Assembly: GCF_964204645.1 (NCBI RefSeq)
Contig: NC_134029.1
Span: 20,478,450-20,542,449, forward strand
From: Tubulanus polymorphus
Lineage: Eukaryota > Nemertea > Palaeonemertea > Tubulaniformes > Tubulanidae
Length of the DNA stretch: 64,000 nt
Reading direction: 5' to 3'
Both the position numbers and the translations under genes were made by a program. The first letter of the stretch is position 1. Every line of letters begins with the position of its first letter. The notes under the pieces are model-generated. The model saw only the letters and a program-made list of their open reading frames with translations. It did not search any database and had not been told where the DNA came from. Shown here piece by piece: positions 12,893 through 26,200 of this stretch.

Positions 12893-15110
12893 CTAAGCTA
12901 CATGTATTTGATCGTTTTCACATCGTAAAGAACTGATTTTTTCATACAGTTCGCGTCTATAGCTCAACATCGATTTCACATCTTTCCCGCACAGCACGTC
13001 GGCCAGCGAAAGACGCGGGACACCTTCAAGACGAAGTTCATCGCGACGGCCATCGCGGAAATTAATCCAAATCGACAGCGCTAACAGAAATGACTCTGTC
13101 ATCGTTGGTCGAACCGGAAACAATCGAGCCTCCCATAAACTCGAATAACCAGCTGAACCTTCGGGAAATATTTCGCCGAAATCTTCCCTCCAATCAAAAA
13201 GGCTACGACCCAAATATAAAATACAACTTGGATCGTTTAGGTTTATCTTAGTTTTAAGGTCCGTCCCGATTTCTAGTACGATTGTCACATAATGTACGCG
13301 ATTGTTAGAAATCACGGGTAAAGTATGCATGAAACACTGACCAGGAATATGAATTCTATTGACATCATTATTCGTTACTTCACAGTTACTCAGAATTGTA
13401 TTGGCATCAACAGTGACTGGCGAGTTGAAATGACAAAATTCGACTACGCTGCTTTCAGCTATCACAGAATCTCCAGTTAAACAGGAATGTATAATACAGC
13501 CTGAGCAGTTCGTTCTAGTACCCGTATAAGCATTGAAATTATCACGATTCAGATCTATATCCGCCGCGAATTGATCATTACCTGTAAAATTCTCTATATA
13601 TTCTTTCATCGTGCCGATGTGATAGAACTTCGAATTCTTCAACAAAACGACATTAATCGCTGTCCCTTCGAGCAAGTCGTAAAGAGCGTCGCGCGTCCGA
13701 CGAAGATTATCATGAGACCGCGTAACATTCGACACATTCTCGATGTAAGCTCGATTCGAGTTCGGTCCGAGCGCTTGAAGGAAGTCGCCGTACGCGTCGA
13801 TTTCGCATTCGACGGGACCTTTCGTTTTGTAGAATTCGACGAAATCTCGCGCGATTTTCCGATCGAAAAAGAACGCGCTATCCGTGTAAACGACGTCGGA
13901 ATTAGGAGCGCGAACGATAGCGTTCGTTTCGCGCATCGATTCTACGCCGGGTTTCTGTAGTACTCGTAGACATTCGACCATCTCGACCGCTTTATCTTCG
14001 TTCAGTTTATCGACGTCTTTTAAAACGTAAACGCCGTGTTTCGTACCCAATTCGACGACCGACGGATGAGCGAGGACCGTGAAACCTTCGTTTTCGAACG
14101 ACCAATTCGCGTCGTCGGCGTCTAGACTGTAAGGCACGATGTCATCCGCGCAGGTGACGAACACGCCCGCGGACATCTTTTTTACAAATGGCATGAATAT
14201 CGCGAGTTTCAAGTCTAACATTTGCGTAAATTTCTCCCCGATCGGGAGAGCGGTGAATATTTTACCGAGCGCGCTAGCGCTGGGTAAACGCTGACTCTTA
14301 CCACCGGCGTGTATCATGAGTATCTTCATTTCGTAGACTCGTTCACCATAGATTTCATATAAAGCGCCCAGGCTATTGATAGTAGCTCCACCATTTCCTG
14401 AAAAGAAAAAATCGCACTGATTAAAAAAAACAAATGTCATACGGCAAATAAAATCACACATAATCATTTTTTATTTCAAACAGATTTGATTTGATTTGTG
14501 TCATGTATAAACAATGAGATTAAATTGTTGATAAAAAAGTGCCTGTAAATCATGTGTTCGAAAAATTGTTTGATTTTGCTTTTCGTACAATGAAATTTTT
14601 TTTAGAACAATGAAAAATTATCTTTCAATAAGAACAATTATAAGATTAATCAAGCTAGTTACGCTGGTTGTGAAAAGCAAAAGCTGGGACACTTGCCGTA
14701 GGATAATACAAGTGAGGCATATAGGCAGATAAAATAGAAAGCTTTCAAAAGATACTTAAGGGTAGCAAGGACACAAATTTACCTGATTTGATCGCTGGCT
14801 TATCAGCAAAAATATGAAACTGCAACGATTCTGGAAGGCCCTTCTTCATGCGTTTATCCTGTAGTTGAAGTTCATAGGCGATTTTTTGTTCCTCATCAGC
14901 CGTTGTCAGGACAACTATATCCCAAAATGGTACATTTTCTTTCGTTCCTTCAACGGAGAAAATTTATTGATTTTGGCTTAATCATTCATTACATACATAA
15001 AGTGCTAAAATGGCGGTAAAATGAGGTGAATTACCTTTTAAAAATGCTCGAAAATCTTCAAACAAATGCAGCATATGGCTATGAATATCGTGCTTGATAA
15101 TGGATGTCAT
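12893..15110 (-). CDS. FPGT: fucose-1-phosphate guanylyltransferase (GDP-L-fucose pyrophosphorylase)
   Basis: Catalyses GTP + L-fucose-1-phosphate to GDP-L-fucose + PPi in the cytosolic fucose salvage pathway, supplying fucosyltransferases. Exons: complement 15035-15110, 14783-14947 and 12893-14397; phases 1 and 1 join cleanly. The product is 581 aa, close to vertebrate FPGT (about 590). Exon 2 encodes the family motif PFWDIVVLTTADEEQK. Exon 3 opens with GNGGATINSL and carries the nucleotide-binding pyrophosphorylase signature HAGGKSQRLPSASALGK (about residues 109-126), then VFVTCADDIVPYS. The C-terminal part has the left-handed-helix-like region typical of the family (NCSGCIIHSCLTG, CEVTNNDVNRIHIPGQ). 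The start ATG at 15110 lies in a short 25-codon first exon. Fucokinase/FPGT fusions exist in plants and bacteria, but no GHMP kinase domain is seen here. Confidence 0.93.
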
Positions 15111-17279
15111 GTTTTCCTTTTAAACAATGCTCCGCACCTGAATTTATAAGAAGAATTATGGATTACCTGAAGACTTAGGTAGTTTCCATAGGCCTCCTTT
15201 GGGCGGCAGTAAGCTATCATAAATTTTGGGTTGAAAATATCCAAACGTGAAACCAAACCTCCACAGATAAGTTACTGATTACCCCGACAATAAATTTTAA
15301 CGCGATCATTCGTTATCATTATTTTTTTGACGAATAAATAAAATACTAAGTAAATTTGATTAGTTTTTGTTTGGTTTTTACTGCAGGCCTTTCTCTACTC
15401 TACTTGAGATGGGCCGGGGTTTTTGGGACGCTTTCATCGGTTTATTCATTACACAAGCTACTAAATGAACTTATTTCAACTTCTCGGTAAGATTCAAGAA
15501 TAGGGGACTAGTGGTTAGGATTAGGGTTAGGTTTAGTTCCCTAATCATCATTAATTACTGCATTACTATCATATCATTATCATTATCAATTACTAATATT
15601 ATTACTTAATTGATTACTATCACTACATATATATTGCTATAGTCCCCTATTCTTGAATCGCACCGATTTCTCTTTACGCAAATTTAGCATTTTACACAAA
15701 TAGGTATGTTTTTTTTCGATTTTGTATAAACTTTACCCTTGTTGTCAAGATTCGTATGACCTCTGTTGATACTTAGTACACCGGAAGTGAACTCTCTTGA
15801 GAATTTGCTGACGAAAGCTTCAAGAGTCCCGCGACCACGAACAAACCTCATTTAGCGACCTCAGTCAAAACGCAAATTTCAAACTACCAATGACGAAATA
15901 AGATTTGACTGGTAATTCACGCACCGTTCACGGTTCGGTCGAGTTATTCAGCAATAAACTCTAGTTTACCTAGAGATTGTTGAAGACGTTTAGTAGCAGG
16001 CAAACTGCTCTGATGGATACCGGCCACTAAGTAACCGGTCATAAAAAAATTGTTAAAAGATAATAATTAATGATTTTCGCTGTGTGTGGGACTGCCTCCT
16101 CGGTGGCCTCACCTCCTCAGATGATTATCACCAATAAACGACTTTATTTCCCCAAATATCTTAAGTAGAACTGTGCTAATTGCTAATTACCATACTCGCC
16201 GACTTAATGAACGTTTTCTCCAATAGTGAAAGGATCGAAGAAAAACCTTTTAAAATGGCCGGGCTGGAAAATCTTCCAAGCAGATGCACATCTTTTAGTT
16301 ATTTGAGTATCTAGTTCAGTGGAGATAGAGCCTTTGTTTTTGCCCTCAACACACAACCAAAAATGCACACATACTAAACTATGATAACAGTTTGATTAAG
16401 ATGTAATCATTTAATAAGCCAGTTGTTTTCTGTAACTTCAATGATCAAGTGTTCATACCGTTTCAGTTTGAATTGGAGGATATACATAATGTAAAACCAC
16501 TAGAGGTATAATGCCTATCAGCAAAAAACTGCTATAATAATCTGTATCAGTATATTCAGTGGCAAAAGAAATGTGAAGATTGTACACTATCATATAAAGG
16601 AAGTCAAGACATTGTGACATTAAAGCTGGTAGGACATAGAGTACTACATGTATGTACAGTCCCAGCATTCTTATAGGGTTCATGCACTTCTGAGTACCGG
16701 CGTAATCTTCTTAGAACATTCACTGTTGTATGATAGACTGACCCAAAATAAGATTGGTATAATGGGAAATAAGCATGGTATAATGGATGATGAATTATCC
16801 AGGCTTAATTCTAGTTTAATCTTATGAACTTCGCCAAGCTAAGCTTTAATCATATACCATTAACTAGTAAATGAAGAATACACCAAACGAAGAGTAGAAA
16901 AGTAAAATCCATTCTTTTAGCCTTGTATCATAACATTAGCATTCGGAAGCCTAAAAATGCAATTAAAATTGATTGAAAATGAACAACTACTGACTCAATG
17001 CTACACCACTGATTGAGGGGAATCCCATTCAAAGATGATTGTGTACTAGTACATCACTGCTTCCCAAGTCTTATGGATCAACTGAGGTCGACTTTTGATA
17101 GATTTTTATTCACATTTCAAAAACAGAATACCGATAGCTGCTGCATACGTATACATCCAGTGCCACGTGTAAAATTGGCAACCGGTGAACTTGAAAGTCA
17201 GACTGGATTCGAGTTCATTAATATCACTGGTTCTTTTGTCATAATAAAGCCATAGTCGGCTGTCCATATTCAGTTCCTA
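15111..17279. other. intergenic between IPO13 3' end and FPGT start
   Basis: No gene seen. Holds a MITE at 15491-15659 and probable IPO13 3' UTR; a minus-strand AATAAA occurs at 17105-17110. The minus-strand open frame at 16453-16683 has no family resemblance. Confidence 0.55.
15491..15659. mobile_element. MITE with 17-bp terminal inverted repeats
   Basis: GATTCAAGAATAGGGGA (15491-15507) is matched by TCCCCTATTCTTGAATC (15643-15659). The interior is AT-rich with ATTA/ATCA runs and no coding capacity. Confidence 0.7.
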
Positions 17280-20200
17280 TCAATCCCGACATGACGTTGT
17301 AAATTCCTTAATTATCTCTTGCAATTTTCGCTTATTTCCTCGAACTCTACAAAACATAATTTTGTATTCTATACATAAATATAAAAAAATTTGTATTTTA
17401 TACATACATGTAAAAATAATGATTTTCTGATAGATGATTTTCATAAATATATAAAATTTTGTATTTTATTCATAAATGAAAATATAATGATTTTCTGATA
17501 GATGTTTGAGCAAAGCTCTTGGATGTTAGCATTAAATATCTAATCCATCTTGGGCATTTCGGTTACGTCAACCGTCATGGAAATAATGTCTATTTCAACT
17601 TTGTTGAGAGGATGTCAGGTGGTAAGACTGCAATCCATCAATACAGTTTAAATGGGATTAAAAATCGATATTTTAGTTCAACTGCCCATCTGTGCTTATT
17701 ATTAGGTACATACTACCAAAACTACTGAGGATAGCATTTGATTTCTACATTATCTGTTGTATATTGTTTCCAAGATTATCAAGGTAAAATTGAGATATAA
17801 CTATACCTTAGCACAGATTGAACGAATTTCTCTTTATCATCTTGAGTAAGTTGAGGAGATGGGTATCCGTCTTGACTCAATAAATCATTCAGCCATTTAC
17901 GGAAATACTCGTTAAAATTTTTATTCAGTGCCTGCATTGTATTTGACACATGGTCATTACATCCACGATGCTGCTCTGCACCTATTTCCTAAACAAAGAA
18001 TGCAATAGATAGCTATTACATCTGAATCAATAAAACCCAAAATCAAAGTCCCTAAGCTGGTATATCTATATCATACCTGCAACAGTCTATCTAACAAACT
18101 TTGTCCATGATTCATTATGATTTCTTTTACTACAGGCAGTTTTTCATTGGCATTTATAAGTTCAGTCTGAAAATACGGGGTAAGCATGAAATCTGAGCTA
18201 AAGGGAACCAACGTACGTTAACATACAGTACGTTAACATACAGATACACAACTCGAATTTACATGGTTAAAAGAGAAGAAACTTATATTCAACGCCTCCC
18301 TGGGGTTAAATTAGACCTCAGTCACATTTACTAGGTTTGCAATAGATTTATATAGAGCGTCACAAGGAATTTAACTAGATATGTACAGAAATAACAAATA
18401 TTATTTGCAAAATGTACATAGATATGCAAAATACATTATCTATGTAGTTAACACTATTTACATACGGTAGACAAATGATCATACATTAGTTCAAGTAAGA
18501 TTGAATTAAAACGACGAAAAGATGTAGAAAGCTTACCAGAAAACAACAGCACGACTGAAAGGTATGATGTTCCGGCAAACATAATCCATACAAAGCTGTA
18601 AAACACCAGAATTACAAAATATGTTCCAATAATTTCAGGACCATTCACAATAAAATAATTTCACTTAACAATATATCCTGATGTTTGATATTCATTATTT
18701 CCGTGGTCCACACGATAGATTTGAGCCAAATAGAAAAGCCAAAATGATACCCAGAAGTGCACTACCAACAAAAGCCGCTATCATTAACGCCTTATTCATC
18801 TTACTGCACTTATGATCATTTTAAAAATCGAACTCAAACTGTGAGACTGGCATATTATCTACAGTCAGATCTCGATACAATGCCAACATCGCGGATTCTG
18901 GCGGTATAGAGAGTATGGCGGTTCATCGGGGTATTAGTTAAAGGAGCTCCTGCACCATCATGTCAGAGGTTTATTGTTTCCTAATAATCTAATAATAGTC
19001 GGGCATAATCCACGACCAACCCAAAAAACCTTTGAAAATTTTATGCTTTTTGTGCAATTCCCAAGCAAGGTAAAAGGCACAAAACTTTCACGACGGTAGC
19101 ACCCGTGCCTGGGTCATAAATGAGGCTGGTGACTGTAATGATCAGTGATTGTAAGATGAGCAGTGACTGTAATTCAATTCAGAATCACACCATGTGTTTA
19201 TAGAAAATCTACAAGCCTGGATCGATACAATATGCAAAATGAGTAACAAACCTGTTTGATATAGACCTAATACGTTACATCCTAAATCATTGAAAAAACC
19301 AGGACATTTTTTCAGTAACTGAAACAAATCAAATACAAATAATAGCCGATAATAAATTTATTCTAAACCCCAAAATCAATAGGGCACATCCTCCACCTAG
19401 GGGTAATGATACTATGTAATATCGATGTCCTGCTATCAATGGTTCTTCTTGAATCACGTTCACAAGGTTTCACATGAATGACTTCTAGTGACCTTGACCT
19501 TTGATCCTTGGACCCCAAAATCAATAGAGCACATCCTCTCCATATGGGAGTAATCGTAATATATAATATCATTGTCCCGCCAACAACGGTTCTACTTGAA
19601 TCGCGTTCACGAGCAGATGTAGACAGACGGAGACCATGTACCCCGCCCGCAACTACACCATGCAGGGGACAATAGAGGACCATGGGTCCAACAGGATTAA
19701 CTGAATTCAGTTTACCTTTGAGCACAAAAATTGATTTGTTCTGGGATTGTCTAGATTATCTTTGCAATATACGTATTAAGATAGAATCTTGGCTAAGTAA
19801 AGTTGAACGACAGTATCACTGTAGTAAGCAGGCTCAACTATGAATTGGTTTCCCAATGACCCACTGGCACAGGGCAGAACAATCAATACGATGTTTATTT
19901 TTTATTCTATACACATTGAGCTTGGATGTTGAAGTGGCTCACTTCCAGTGACATCATTATCAAGAAATAAGGTCAAGTTATGATTAGTAGAATGGAGAAA
20001 AATTCATCGAAATTTTGTTCATTTCCCATACTGATTCAAACACCAATTTCCCTTCTATTGACACAAGATAAGCTGTGTATATCCAATGGTTAGAATTTTT
20101 GCCACCAAGAGATAACAAAAAGTTACTCTCAGGACCGTTCTATAAAGATCAACATAGTTGATCCTAAAAATTTATTCATCGATCTAAAAAAAATTGAAAA

Positions 20201-23200
20201 CAGGCTTTGACAGAGAAGAACATGCAGACTTACCGCTTTTAGCATGGACATCACTGAATCTAGCACATCTGTGCATTCCCGTAATTGACCAGATTCCAAT
20301 AAACTTATCGTCTTCGATGTAACAGATAAGAATAATGCCCTCGTAGGTCCATTAACAATATCATCCGAAGAATACAAAATAAATAGCTGAAAAAAATGTA
20401 AACCTCATCAATACCATTTGAAAAAGATCTGCAATATTATCATGCCCAGGAAGGTGCTAAATTTTGCATTTGCCTTACTGTTTAGCCTTACTCATACGCA
20501 CGGTCATCATACCCATCATTTCAAAATTTTCATAAAATTGCCTATACCCTGTACCTGTTTACATAATTCGACTATAGAACCATACGGCTGGGTATTAAAC
20601 ATCGTGCCAACCATTTGGCATGTATCAGCAGCTAATGGGATAAAATCATCGATCAAAGAACGAACTGCTTGATGAAACATATCACAAAATGCCTGTAAAT
20701 AACAGATAGCATTGAACTGATAGCAATCATCAAGATTAGGACCTGTTTCCATATAGGCATAAACCTCAAATACAGTTAAATTTATGGACTCCAATCTTAA
20801 CTTTCGAACCAGACCCCACAGCATTTACAAAAGCGATTTTTGCTATCTTCAAAAAATAAATGACTAAATGCGCTATCAATGACCAGGTGTCAGTTGCTCA
20901 AAAGTTGGTTTAAGATAACCGGCGGATAAATACCATAGTAACAACGAAGTTTTTATTGTCTTTGTCAACTATCAATCACTTACCAGCTTTTGAGAAACTG
21001 GCGCCTTACTAATAAATCTAAGCACATTTTAGATATGACACATACCTCCATTACATCAGGGTCAGTGATCCATTTTTCTGAAATGACCTGCATCAGCCGA
21101 AAAAGTTCCTGTAAAATGATCATTACCTGTAATTAGGGGTCCAGGGACACCATGCCCACTTGGGAAGTGGCTCCAAATGCTCAACATTCTATCAGTTTCA
21201 ATATTCAATGCCCCCTGGCGACCATATACAAAACCCAATGACCTTGAAACTCACCACAATGGTAGAATATGTCAAGAGCTACAACTTTGCAATTGATTGT
21301 GGTTGCAAAATGAAAATTTTTCTCATCCCAGTTAGACAACTTCTAACTGTCATACAAGATCAGGGTATTTATAGCGGGGTTGTTAAAGCCAGCAGGAAAT
21401 ATTTTTAGTGCATATAAGAGACAATCGACCTCAGTAGTACATATAATAAGGTGTGATACTATAACATTATCAGTTCACAAGCCCAGTGACAAGCGGGTTC
21501 GAGTCCTGCTGGCTGCTAAAAGTTTGCGGGTTAGACTTTGAAGGCAGTCCCAATAGGGTTAGTCTTGGGAGACCAAGATTCGATTGATATAAATCAATAA
21601 AGCAAGATAAACAAACACGTACTGGTTGTAGTCCCTGCCTTTGTGCAGCACGTTTCTGGCCCTCCTCATCATCAGACTCATCATGATCTATGCTCAATGA
21701 TCCAAATAGTCCACTGATCATCTTCATTTTCAACAAAATGCCCGATTTCGTTGTAGCTGACTCAGGCTGGCTGACTAATGCTTGTAACTGTTGTATGTGT
21801 GGCAACAAAAATGCGTTTAAATACTGCATGATACCTTGTAATGGGCAGAAGGATAGTATATGTCCTATCGATGACATCAATTGAATTGATTCACAAGACT
21901 GAAATATATAAAATCAGCTGTTTAACCTTGGAGTAATCAATACAGTAACCTTGAAGGAAATTCGTACAGTGAATTATTTTCGGAAAATATTTGATACGAT
22001 ATGAAATACCTTTAAATCATTACACGAGAGAGCAGTCTGAAAATTGGAATAGATGAAATTAGTTCACAATTCATATATATTTATATTATCATTCACTACT
22101 ATTGCAATAATAATTCTGTCTGTTCCCACCCCTCAGCTAATTATCCTTACAAAACATCACCTTGTCTATGGACCGGACCCCAACGCATCTTTATTTGACA
22201 AAGAATTGCATGTTTAACATTTCATCGACATGAATGGATAATCAGATCATCCATACTTGTCGGGAGGGGGTGGGTATAGGTAGGTAGGAGGGGTTGAGTA
22301 TAGGTAGGTATCAGAGTAAAACCTGCATGAACTAAGTAGCTATACCCAATCACTATTCACAAAGAGAAGCTTCATCTAATAATAAAGAACCATTTAGCCT
22401 TTTTCCAGATTTAACTGCTAATTTTTTCGAAGCGTCTTAAACGGCTTCCCATTCATAATTGGGTAATGTCCATTCATGAATTTGCTTTTGGTTTTTTTTT
22501 TTTAAAGTTTTCTGAATGACGTTACCTACAATCATGGTGCAACGATTCTTAAAGGAGAGCAATGTTTTCAATAAGAGCCAGGTTCTACGTCCCAGACCCG
22601 TCTGTCTTTTGTAAAGGACCCGCCTGTTTTTTCCAACCCGCTTACGTTTCAGGGACTGTGACATATTATGGGACCCTCCTGTTTTTCAATGGGCCCTGAC
22701 TTGTTAATTTCTTATTGATAACACTGTAGAGTAACAAGATGAATAGATAATAGGTATTATCATACCTGACTAGTGGAAAGGATCTGTTCGACGTACAGAC
22801 CCATGTGTTCACGGCACTCACGAGTTATATCCGTCAAAGCAACCGAGGCATTGTGTGCTGAATCGGTTTTTTTCAAACCCTGCAAAAGCAAGGGTATCAC
22901 CAACGCCAGTATGTCGGGATGGGAGTTTAACCATTCGGAATAAGCACCTGAAAACAAAGTACGTTAATAGCAACCACAACATCTTAGCTGGATAGGTGGA
23001 CCTTAAAGCTGGAGAAAAGTGAAAATCCTATTTTCTTGTTTTCAAATTTTTGAACCCATACCCTATCAGACACTTGATCAATAAAAGGCCTCATTGACCA
23101 AAAGAAAAGACAATTTGTAATTTTTTCCTACTCAACGTGCTATGGTTATTACGCAAGTGTAATGGAGAACTTTTGACACTATACTGTAGCAATTAAGGAT

Positions 23201-26200
23201 CGGTAGTAGTAACTAAGTCTACGTTCACTTTCTTCTACATTTCAATCAAAACTAAACTTTTCTCTTGCGTAGGTCAATCATCAATGCAAAATTAACAAAT
23301 TACCAATAAGAAATTCAATCTAATATATATTTGGTGGGCTGTGCGATAGATATTCAAGATTCCAGAGCCTAAAAACCCGAAAATGAACTATTTCTGAAAC
23401 ATTAGACTACGGTAATACTCGTCATGCCAACTGCCGCTTCTACGGTCCCCCATACATAGTCGTACAACTTACCGATTAACTGCAGGGCAGTTGAGAATAA
23501 CTTGGGGTTATCAAAAGGCACAACAGGTAGCGATTTGAAAATTGTGGGCAAATATTCATTTTCTTCATGATCCACACATCCGGCAATTGACGACAACAGG
23601 AAGAAAGCGCTTTCAGCTTCCTGCCACTGAAGGGCTTCAGTTTTACTGTGTTCCACGAGGTCAGTTATCAATGAACACATAAAAGACATCAACGACTGCT
23701 GGAGAATATTATACGCGAACATCTGAAAGCATATATTCACAGAAACTATTTCAAGCAAACGATAATCTATCTACCGATTGCAATTTTACAGCTACGTGTA
23801 ACACAGATCAGTTGAGAGAAAGAAATATTATTCGAGTTAAAACATCGCCAAAATATGACGAGACTAAAAGGGCTTAACACAATCGATGCCACCCTGATAA
23901 TACAGTGCTGCCACCAATTGCCACTGTGAGTATACTCGTAGTTGGCACTCGGGCTTTTACAGCCTTTGTTCAAAATTGACCAAATGATCAAGGAAATGGA
24001 GCATTGCCAGCTAATCAGGAACTTATTACAAGCATGTTCGTAGCGGTAACGGTGGCAGAACCGGGGTGCGGTTTTATAGACCGGCATTACCTTTAACACG
24101 AGGGCTAACTGAATTGAAAATGAATTAAGTTAGCCCCCGGGTTCAAGGTAATACCAGTCTGTAAAACCAGCCCCTGATGTACAAGCATACTCATAGCTGT
24201 GAATGTGTTAGGTATATTTTCAAGATGACTTTAAGATGTATATGAATGAACTCATGGCTAACCATTGTATCTGCAATCTCTTGTCTGTGACACCGCAATT
24301 TTTCCTTTTCCTCTGTGAAAAAAAAACAACAGAAATTTCATAAGTGATTGTTTTGCCTGTGTGCCTAGTGTTATCATAAATTCAGAGAAAGATTGCGGAA
24401 TCGAGCTCAATTTTTCTTTTTCACACACATACAAATTTATGCACAAAATGCGTACAAATTTACCTGAATTCCATTGTTGTAGTTGAGTGTCATTGGGATG
24501 TTTAACTTTTTGTAGGAAGACACGGACTAATTCGACATAAACTGGTGCCAACTTGTCTTTATACACTTGGAATTTTTCACTGTCAGCTGCAGACATTATA
24601 TCATCCTGAATATCAATTAATCAGCATATCATTCACTGTTAAACATGGTTTGCTTCTTTGGTATGTACACAAAATAAAGTGTTTAAATCACATAAACCTG
24701 GCAGGCCAGTGTATACTGGTTTGATATTTATAATGCTCAGCCCTAGCGAGCCAGGTCACCAGCCTCCCACTGCTTCTGCTATTGTTAACATGTGATACTT
24801 GTCCCTAGCATCCAATACAAAATACATCTTTCTGTAGTTTTTACATGTGTGCAAAAAATGCGTACACAAACAAGTACGGGTATATATCAACATTTTTGTG
24901 TCTTTTGAGCCAAAATAATGACATCTTAGGAAGTAATATTCAATTGGAACAATAAGTAGAAGTAGGAACTTTGTGTTTTGGGGGTTAAATAAAGGATAAC
25001 CAACCTGTAGAGTGTACCAGAATCGTAACGTCATCTCACTGCATGTTTCATCACATGGATATTGTCCAGGCATCGCCGTACACCTCTAAAATTAACAGAT
25101 CAATAATTATAGAAACAACTATTATTTTTTTTTATATTTCCGTTTTTGTGTAAATGGAAGATCATGCTAGCTAGCACTGGTAGTTTTGAAGTTAAAAGAA
25201 ATTACATTTAACTAAGGTATCGAGCCAAGCAGAAAACATGATTCATCAAATGATTCAATTTAATGATTCATTATTAATGGACCATCAGAACTTACTAGAA
25301 CTAAACTTATTAAACTCATGGCTTGTGCGCTGACAGACTCACTACCAGTTATACACTCTAATAATAACATCGATTCACATTCCACTATAGTTATTATCAA
25401 CCTACATATTCCGATTTGCATTTCCTACAATGTGATGAATAAGTTTAATTAAAATTTGTCAAAACCTCTTTATAAATTGCTGAAATAAATGAAATCAAGA
25501 TGACTGCAAAGCAACCCTAAGTACATGTATACCAATTTCAATATGAATGTAAATTTCATTTTTTCTTTTGGTGAAAGGCCCTAGGGGATACATGTACAGA
25601 ATAGATCTTAATTGATCATAGCCTCTTCATCATTTCCTAGGAAAAATTGTGAAATGGGTAGTGCTAACTTTGCTGAACATACGTGGCCACAAGTTGGCCA
25701 TCTTGATCGAGCCAATTATTGGGCTGCAGATGTATCTAGTGTAGAGACATACAATATTGATAGATTTCTACAATTTTTGAGTGGAGGCTATCTTGTCATT
25801 TTGAGGGTTATTAATAAGTAGTACGATCCCAAGTTAATCCAGGTCATGAAAGATTTACTGATATGATACAAATAACAATGGATGTACTTAGAATTTGCTA
25901 ACACTTACAAAATCACTGGATTCTATAGATTTGGTCAGCAAATCATTCAACTGTAATATCGTAGGCAGCAATAATTTCACACACCTTGGATTTCTGAAAT
26001 GCAATAAAATACAAGACATGACAATATAAATATCGCGAAACCAATTAACACGTTTGCTGCCAATTACGAGAGATGTCTCGTAGTTCCGGTTCTGCCACCG
26101 TTGCCACTACAAGTTGTCATTGCTGATCCTCTTATTCAAAGCCAAACACATACAGCAAGGAAAATCAGCCAAAATGCTGTATATTTTGGTGATTTTCTGA

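Noticed and set aside
16453-16683. Hydrophobic minus-strand frame as a small membrane protein
   Set aside because: No splice context, promoter, homology or codon bias; it is AT-rich intergenic sequence.
21046-21111. Inner acceptor (TTTTACAG before GAACTT) for IPO13 exon 18
   Set aside because: Using the outer TTACAG at 21127 restores VMIILQ, which matches the family and keeps phase 0.
21480-21530. tRNA gene around the B-box GGTTCGAGTCC
   Set aside because: No acceptor-stem pairing or A-box at the right distance; treated as a repeat fragment.
23402-23472. Extension of IPO13 exon 14 through LYDYVWGT
   Set aside because: The strong donor ATCG/GTAAGT at 23473 joins in phase 1 to GAYSEWLNSHP exactly as in the family.
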